Below, in pieces: positions 27,432-32,082 of a stretch of 32,082 nt of DNA (position 1 is its first letter; each line of letters starts with the position of its first letter). The DNA lies in contig JAJXWA010000028.1 of assembly GCA_021781795.1 (NCBI GenBank), positions 1 to 32,082 of the forward strand, given 5' to 3'. The notes under the pieces were generated by a model. The model made no database searches. It was given only the letters and a program-made list of their open reading frames with translations, and was not told where the DNA came from. Made by a program: the position numbers and the translations under genes. This DNA comes from Acidobacteriota bacterium. GTDB lineage: Bacteria; Acidobacteriota; Terriglobia; Terriglobales; Acidobacteriaceae.

Positions 27432-29819
27432 ATGCGGCGGTTTCTGACGCTTCTTAGTTTGTTGTGTCTTGCTATTCCAGCAGGGGTATCGATCTCCGGC
27501 TGCATCCGTAACCCGGCGGGCAACTATTGCAACGGCCTCGGCTACGGCCTGAAGAACACCGATCTCTACTCCATCGATTTGGAGCCGAGAACCACCGGCA
27601 TCTCGATGCAGTATGGGCAGACCCGTCAGATTTCGGCGCCCACGGCGAAGACCTGCAAAGGCGACGCGGCCAGCGTAGCGTCTTACACCTATGGCACCAC
27701 CAACAACAAGCTGGTGGACATCTCGCCCACGGGCAACCTCTGCGCGGGAACGTGGAACCGCAACTCGGGTGGCGGCATTGCAGACTATACGATCTGCAAC
27801 AACCCGAATCCCGCCCCGAACACTGGCGGGCTGCCGTATGCGTCGGCATTTATTACCGCCTCAGCCAAGTCTGTCGTTTCTAACCCGGTGCAGGTCTTTG
27901 TCCACGCGCCGGTCAGTTCCATCACACTTGCCTTACCGGGCGCGGCCCAGCAGAATCAGTGCTACTCGCAGGGAGTCCTTACGCAACTGGACGCAGAGGC
28001 ATGCTTCGCCGGCGTGAATAACACGCAGTACGAGATGTGCGCCCCCTCCACCGTTACGAAGTTTGCCTGTTCCGGCGGGTTGCCTCCTGGCGTCACCTCA
28101 GTACCGGACTGCACCGGCTCCATTGGCACGCTCAGCTACACGGTGGGCACCGCATCGGTAGCGCAGATCAATCCTGAGACGAATCAGATTACGGCAGAAC
28201 TGCCCGGCACTACGGCCATTACCGCCTCCATCGCGGGTTCGGGCTCGTCGGCTGGTTACTTCTCCACCTGCCCGCCCAAGTCGATCTCAGTGACGCTCAA
28301 CGGCAAGACCAACACAACGGTGACGCAGGGCGTCCCGCAGAACCTTGTGACGACGGTGACAGATACGAACGGCAACACCATCACCGGTCTCACGCTGGAT
28401 TATCAGTCCACGAATCCACTCAACATCACGGCCGGTGCAGCCGGCACCGTCACTGCGGCCTTCCCCGGCGCGGCGTCGGTCTACGCTATCTGCCAGCCCG
28501 GAAGCTGCAATCCCGCGCCGATCAATGTCTTCGGCCAGCAGGGCACGGGGCTTTCCATTGACAGCAATCCCGTAGACATCACCGTTCCCGGAACCGCCAG
28601 CGCCTATGTCTGGTTCTCAGCTCCGGGCGCGTCGCAGTATTTTGTGCCGATCGAACTGATTAGCGGCACGGTTGGCTCCACGGTACGCCTGCCCTACGTC
28701 CCCAACTCGATGGTGATGGACCTGACCGGGACGAATCTCTACTTTGGTTCCGGCCGTGAGCTGATGATCTTCAGCACGGGAAGCAACTCCGTCATTAAGC
28801 AGGATCTGAGTGTCCCCGGAGTTGTACTTGCCGTCGCGCCGAACAACCAGACGGTGCTCATCAACGATCCCATCCGTCAGGTCTTCTATCTCTACAATCC
28901 CTCCGGCACCATCACCGCATCGTTCCCCGGCGTCGGCAGTGCCGCGCAGTGGACGCCCGATTCCAAGACCCTCTACATCAGCGACAGCGCCTCACTGGGA
29001 GCAGGCCACTCCAACACTCTGTATGTCTACAACGCCAATACGGGCTGGACGACCTACGACCTGACCTCTTCTGGCGGCGCTGCCAATCTCGCGCTCACTA
29101 TCCCCGGCGTGGGTGCGTATCTAAGCGGCAATCCCACCGTGGCCCACACGTGGTGCCCCACCGGAACTGTGGGCAACTATTCAAGCATGGTCTTCTACCC
29201 GCAGGGTGACTCAGTGAATGCAACCACCAGCGTTCTGGCGGCCACCACCGACGGTCAGCACATTCTCGGCGCGTCCATCGCCGGCGGCGGCATTGAGCTC
29301 TCCGATATTGGCGTCACCATCCCCTATGGCGGATGCCCGGCGCCCAGCGCCGCGGGTGCACTGTCACCCCTCACCATCCCGCACACCCTCAACCAGTTCC
29401 CGGTTGCCGTGAATGCAACCGCGGTGAATCAGGTGGTTGCATCGCCGGCATCGAACCTGGCGTTTATCACCTACGCGGGCGCCACGGCCGGCGCAAAGCT
29501 GCCCTACTATCAGCCTGTCTCCGGCGGCGCGGCCGGGACCCTCAACTACATCACGCTCACAGGCAGCTCGGCCATCACGGCGCCGGTGGCCGGTGCATTC
29601 AGCCCCGACGACAAGCTCTTCTTCGTCTCAACTGCCGGGGACAACCTGATTCACTACATTGATGTGCCGACCCTCACGGATACGCAGCAGATCAACGTGA
29701 ATCTTCCCGCCTGCGTGCCGGGCAGCGATGCCGGATGCATTTTCAATACCACCCCTCAGCCCGCGTCGGGCGTCGTGCCCGCGACAGCCATCGCCGTCAA
29801 GCCGCGTTCCACCACTTAA
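27432..29819 (+). CDS. Large lipoprotein with Ig-like and beta-propeller regions
   Basis: A 795-residue exported protein. The signal sequence ends in the lipobox ISGC with Cys24 as the lipidated residue. The first part is cysteine-containing and beta-rich; around residues 245-370 there are bacterial Ig-like (Big-2-type) segments (VAQINPETNQITAELPGTTAITAS, KSISVTLNGKTNTTVTQGVP, LDYQSTNPLNITAG). From about 410 onwards repeats resembling YVTN-type propeller blades appear (TLYISDSASLGAGHSNTLYVYN, KLFFVSTAGDNLIHYID). This suggests a cell-surface anchoring or binding role; no catalytic motif is seen. The start has GGAGG 4 nt upstream. A strong terminator follows, so it is probably a single-gene unit. 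Confidence 0.8.
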   Translation: MRRFLTLLSLLCLAIPAGVSISGCIRNPAGNYCNGLGYGLKNTDLYSIDLEPRTTGISMQYGQTRQISAPTAKTCKGDAASVASYTYGTTNNKLVDISPTGNLCAGTWNRNSGGGIADYTICNNPNPAPNTGGLPYASAFITASAKSVVSNPVQVFVHAPVSSITLALPGAAQQNQCYSQGVLTQLDAEACFAGVNNTQYEMCAPSTVTKFACSGGLPPGVTSVPDCTGSIGTLSYTVGTASVAQINPETNQITAELPGTTAITASIAGSGSSAGYFSTCPPKSISVTLNGKTNTTVTQGVPQNLVTTVTDTNGNTITGLTLDYQSTNPLNITAGAAGTVTAAFPGAASVYAICQPGSCNPAPINVFGQQGTGLSIDSNPVDITVPGTASAYVWFSAPGASQYFVPIELISGTVGSTVRLPYVPNSMVMDLTGTNLYFGSGRELMIFSTGSNSVIKQDLSVPGVVLAVAPNNQTVLINDPIRQVFYLYNPSGTITASFPGVGSAAQWTPDSKTLYISDSASLGAGHSNTLYVYNANTGWTTYDLTSSGGAANLALTIPGVGAYLSGNPTVAHTWCPTGTVGNYSSMVFYPQGDSVNATTSVLAATTDGQHILGASIAGGGIELSDIGVTIPYGGCPAPSAAGALSPLTIPHTLNQFPVAVNATAVNQVVASPASNLAFITYAGATAGAKLPYYQPVSGGAAGTLNYITLTGSSAITAPVAGAFSPDDKLFFVSTAGDNLIHYIDVPTLTDTQQINVNLPACVPGSDAGCIFNTTPQPASGVVPATAIAVKPRSTT

Positions 29820-29845
29820 TGCGCCGGGCAATTTCGATCATCCTC

Positions 29846-29875
29846 AGGGGCTGGCGACGCCGGCCCCTTTGTTCT
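29846..29875 (+). terminator. Strong intrinsic terminator after the lipoprotein gene
   Basis: AGGGGCTGGC pairs with GCCGGCCCCT (one T-G pair) around the 3-nt loop GAC, then TTTGTTC follows. The 10-bp GC-rich stem and T-rich tail are typical. It separates the lipoprotein from the ribH-nusB unit. Confidence 0.75.
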
Positions 29876-29937
29876 GCGCCTTGCAACCACGCGAGAAGAA
29901 GCCCTCGTCACGCATAGGACCGGTCGTTCTCGCACGA

Positions 29938-29943
29938 TAGAAT
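29938..29943 (+). promoter_or_regulatory. TAGAAT 6 nt before the ribH-fusion ATG
   Basis: TAGAAT is followed by CAGAGC and ATG at 29950, with no Shine-Dalgarno. The spacing is identical to that of the ntrY-like gene, suggesting leaderless transcription. Confidence 0.5.
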
Positions 29944-29949
29944 CAGAGC

Positions 29950-30819
29950 ATGATTAAGGGAATTTCCTTTCTTCGCCCCGCGGCGAGCGATGCAGCTTAC
30001 GAGCGCCTCGCCGACTTCTTTTCCGCGCTGGGTTTTGCGCTCGGAGCGGGCTGGAAAGAGCCCGCCAGCCAGGGCGCTTCCTTTCTAGCTCCTCTTGGCA
30101 ATTTAGAGTTTGTTCGCGGGTCGATGCCCGCCACGGCCGACATCCTCGTCGAAGTGGCCTCGCTCGATGCGGCGCATCAGGCTGCGGCCGTCTGGCTGCA
30201 GGCCAATGGTGGCGATGCCGTAGCGAATCGCCTGTCCGCTATTTCCGATACTCATTGGAAGTCGCGCCTCTTTACGGTCGAACCCGAGCCGGGGCAGCGC
30301 TTCACCTTCTGGGCGTGGACGGATCCGCTCAAAGGCAAGCCGATTGCTGTGGAAGGCGATCTCTCCGCGAAAGGAATGAAGTTCGCGATTGTCGTCGCCC
30401 GCTGGAATGCCGTCATCACCGATCGCCTGCTTGAAGGCTCCCTCGATGCGCTGCTCCGGAGCGGCGCCCGGCGCGAAGACATCGAGGTTGTGCGTGTGCC
30501 CGGCGCATGGGAGGTGCCAGCTGCCGCGCGCACCATCGCCAATACAGGCAGGGTAGATGCCCTTATCACGCTCGGCTGCCTGTTGCGCGGAGAAACAGCC
30601 CACTACGAGGCCATCTACAACGAGGTTTCGCGCGGTATCGGCCAGTCGCAGCAGGAGACGGGCATCCCGCACAGCTTTGGCGTGCTGACTTGTGAGACGC
30701 TGGAGCAGGCACTGAACCGCGCTGGTATCAAGGCCGGCAACAAAGGATTTGAGGCCGCTCTCGCCGCCATCGAAATGGTCAGCCTGCGGCGCAAACTGGC
30801 GAAAGGCGGCTCCGCTTGA
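29950..30819 (+). CDS. ribH: Fusion of a VOC (glyoxalase-like) domain with lumazine synthase
   Basis: A 289-residue protein. Residues about 130-289 are a complete 6,7-dimethyl-8-ribityllumazine synthase, the penultimate step of riboflavin synthesis: VEGDLSAKGMKFAIVVARWN, VPGAWEVP (Trp187), LGCLLRGETAHYE with catalytic His218, and NKGFEAALAAIEM. Residues 1-125 form a separate domain resembling vicinal-oxygen-chelate proteins (SFLRPAASDAAYERLADFFSALGFALGAGWKEP ... GNLEFVRGSMP ... RFTFWAW). Ordinary RibH is about 155 residues. No start codon with a ribosome site lies at the domain border (ATG at 30376 is inside the first synthase strand), so the fusion looks real. The stop overlaps the TTG start of nusB. 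Confidence 0.92.
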   Translation: MIKGISFLRPAASDAAYERLADFFSALGFALGAGWKEPASQGASFLAPLGNLEFVRGSMPATADILVEVASLDAAHQAAAVWLQANGGDAVANRLSAISDTHWKSRLFTVEPEPGQRFTFWAWTDPLKGKPIAVEGDLSAKGMKFAIVVARWNAVITDRLLEGSLDALLRSGARREDIEVVRVPGAWEVPAAARTIANTGRVDALITLGCLLRGETAHYEAIYNEVSRGIGQSQQETGIPHSFGVLTCETLEQALNRAGIKAGNKGFEAALAAIEMVSLRRKLAKGGSA

Positions 30820-31250
30820 CAACCGGCACAAGGCGCAAGTCCCGCGAGCTTGCCATGCAGATGCTCTTCCAGGCAGATGTCGGCAGGCAATCGCCCGATC
30901 AGGTGCGCGCCACGTTCTGGAAGGCGGCGGGAGACGTCGAGCCTGAGGTGCGCGGCTTTGCAGAGGATCTGTTCCGGGTCGCCATCGCGGAGCACGCAAA
31001 GATCGATGAGCTCATCGTCGCGAACTCGCGCCACTGGCGTCTGGAGCGGATGTCCGCCGTGGACCGCAACCTGCTGCGCATGGCGGTCGGCGAGATGCTC
31101 GGCTTCAAGGGCACGCCGTTCCCCATCGTCATCAATGAGGCGCTGGAGATTGCGCGCCGCTTTTCCGCGCCTGAATCCATTAACTTTCTGAATGGCATGC
31201 TGGACGCAATTGCGCACAGCCTTGTATCGCAGACGGATCGCGCCGGGTAA
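30816..31250 (+). CDS. nusB: Transcription antitermination factor NusB
   Basis: A 144-residue all-helical RNA-binding factor that works with NusE/S10 at boxA in rRNA antitermination. Family sequence: TRRKSRELAMQMLFQADVG at the N-terminus, DRNLLRMAVGEML, and PFPIVINEALEIARRFSAPESINFLNGMLDAI near the end. The start is TTG at 30816, overlapping the ribH stop (TTGA); no other start fits the N-terminus. The ribH-nusB order is conserved in many bacteria. Length normal. Confidence 0.96.
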   Translation: MTTGTRRKSRELAMQMLFQADVGRQSPDQVRATFWKAAGDVEPEVRGFAEDLFRVAIAEHAKIDELIVANSRHWRLERMSAVDRNLLRMAVGEMLGFKGTPFPIVINEALEIARRFSAPESINFLNGMLDAIAHSLVSQTDRAG

Positions 31251-31403
31251 GGACCGCGCTTTCCGATGCGGCAGAGCGCAGTCTAATCTGCCAGTTGGTG
31301 GGTTGGCCGCGCAGGAGGGTGGCAGGAAATGCCCATTTGCCGCGCCCGGAGGAATTTGATACGCTCAGGCTTTCCTGGGAAGCTCGAAAGGAGATACGTC
31401 GTC

Positions 31404-31796
31404 ATGGCTGAAGACAATAAGGTTCAGGGACTTGCGTGGTTCATTGCGGGGCTCGGCGTAGGCGCACTCGTCGGAATTCTCTACGCCCCCAAGAGCGGCA
31501 AAGAAACCAGAGAGGAACTGGCACAGGGCGCGCGCGAGGGGTCGGAGTATCTGCGCAACCGCACTCGTCAGGCGATGGATCAGGTCTCAACGATGGTAGA
31601 CAAGGGCCGCGAGCAGGTGGGCGACTATGTGGACCGTGGCCGCGATGCGATGGACCGCGGGCGCGCGCATTGGGAGGACTTTGTCGAGCGGGGAAGGAAT
31701 CTCGTCAACGATCAGACCTCGCGGGTCTCTGCTGCCGTTGAGGCAGGCCGCGAGGCCTACCGCGGCGCCAACACGCCAGGCCCGTCCCCGGAGTAG
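31404..31796 (+). CDS. YtxH-domain membrane-anchored protein
   Basis: A 130-residue protein of the YtxH type: one N-terminal transmembrane segment with glycine zipper (LAWFIAGLGVGALVGILYAPKSGKETREEL, about residues 10-39) and a charged, coiled-coil-like tail of repeated RGRDAMDRGRAHWEDFVERGRNLV. Such proteins are common stress-related small membrane proteins of unknown mechanism. The ATG has AAAGGAG about 9 nt upstream. It follows nusB by 153 nt; that gap holds no gene. Confidence 0.85.
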   Translation: MAEDNKVQGLAWFIAGLGVGALVGILYAPKSGKETREELAQGAREGSEYLRNRTRQAMDQVSTMVDKGREQVGDYVDRGRDAMDRGRAHWEDFVERGRNLVNDQTSRVSAAVEAGREAYRGANTPGPSPE

Positions 31797-31922
31797 AATT
31801 GCGATTTCGCTTCCTTGCCGGCTCGGATCCGGGCACGGGCCATGTGGATCAACCATAGGTCCGCACCGGCAGAAGCAGAGTATCGTAGTAGGTCCTTATT
31901 CAGGATTTCAGAGAAAGGTGTG

Positions 31923-31954
31923 CGGAGAGAACGGATGTGGCCCGGTTCTCTCCG
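31923..31954. promoter_or_regulatory. 10-bp perfect inverted repeat upstream of the last gene
   Basis: CGGAGAGAAC (31923-31932) is exactly complementary to GTTCTCTCCG (31945-31954) across 12 nt. It ends 18 nt before the ATG at 31973, and no T-run follows. Position suggests an operator or leader hairpin for the last gene, or a terminator-like element of the YtxH gene. Confidence 0.5.
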
Positions 31955-31972
31955 TGCCTGGCCTTGCCCACG

Positions 31973-32082
31973 ATGAACATCGATCGCGATACCCTTCTGC
32001 TTGTCTTCGTCGCAGTCACCGGCCTTGCTGTGTTGCTGCAGGCGATTGTACTTTTTGCCATTTTTTTGACCCTTCGCAAAAC
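31973..32082 (+). CDS. Membrane protein, N-terminal part only (runs off the window)
   Basis: The frame encodes MNIDRDTLLLVFVAVTGLAVLLQAIVLF and continues with an IFLTLRK stretch to the right edge. A single hydrophobic helix follows a short charged N-terminus, so it is a membrane-anchored protein. I do not recognise the family from 36 residues. No clear ribosome site is seen. It lies just downstream of the YtxH-type gene, which often sits with small single-pass proteins. Confidence 0.6.
   Translation, partial: MNIDRDTLLLVFVAVTGLAVLLQAIVLFAIFLTLRK

Overview
The window looks like a chromosomal segment of a soil-type Acidobacteriota, probably class Terriglobia. This is inferred from high-GC coding sequence, an Oar-like TonB-dependent receptor (carboxypeptidase-type N-terminal domain plus outer-membrane barrel) behind a small HCPLC-motif membrane protein, a secreted protein with the DGTYQ...VDWDA segment I associate with acidobacterial hypothetical proteins, and KDO synthesis (Gram-negative envelope). 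No sequence search was run. I see no rRNA, tRNA, CRISPR array, insertion sequence or phage gene. It reads as a housekeeping/accessory mosaic with about 26 genes, not a mobile island.

Layout. 1-2,416: end of an unidentified gene, a DUF167 protein, then (minus strand) ffh followed by a peroxiredoxin-like gene. 2,597-5,032: acyltransferase-3 membrane protein converging on a secreted class C beta-lactamase-fold hydrolase. 5,130-8,997: a carbon-metabolism locus. A long-form isocitrate dehydrogenase is divergent from a small winged-helix regulator across a 26-bp perfect palindrome, and a beta-carbonic anhydrase and an isocitrate-lyase-superfamily lyase follow. 9,037-14,561: an Lrp/AsnC regulator divergent from alanine dehydrogenase, then an NtrY-like kinase overlapping an NtrX-like regulator whose sigma-54 contact loop is degenerate. 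14,571-19,052: a secreted acidobacterial protein divergent from the HCPLC protein and TonB receptor. 19,108-22,067: aldo/keto reductase divergent from pyrG. 22,297-27,138: an HhH-like protein, kdsA, a Tat-exported GH5-like glycosidase and an S9 peptidase. 27,432-29,819: a large beta-propeller lipoprotein ending at a strong terminator. 29,950-31,250: a VOC-lumazine synthase fusion coupled to nusB. 31,404-32,082: a YtxH-domain protein and the start of a membrane protein.

The points most worth following are: (i) the palindromic operator between icd and the winged-helix gene, covering the icd promoter; (ii) the VOC-RibH fusion; (iii) the NtrX-like protein with GARPGG in place of GAFTGA; (iv) a recurring TANNNT-like hexamer 6-8 nt before start codons, suggesting leaderless mRNAs; (v) inverted-repeat clusters upstream of the lyase gene and the last gene. 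None of these amounts to an obvious defence or mobile system, and I do not claim one.
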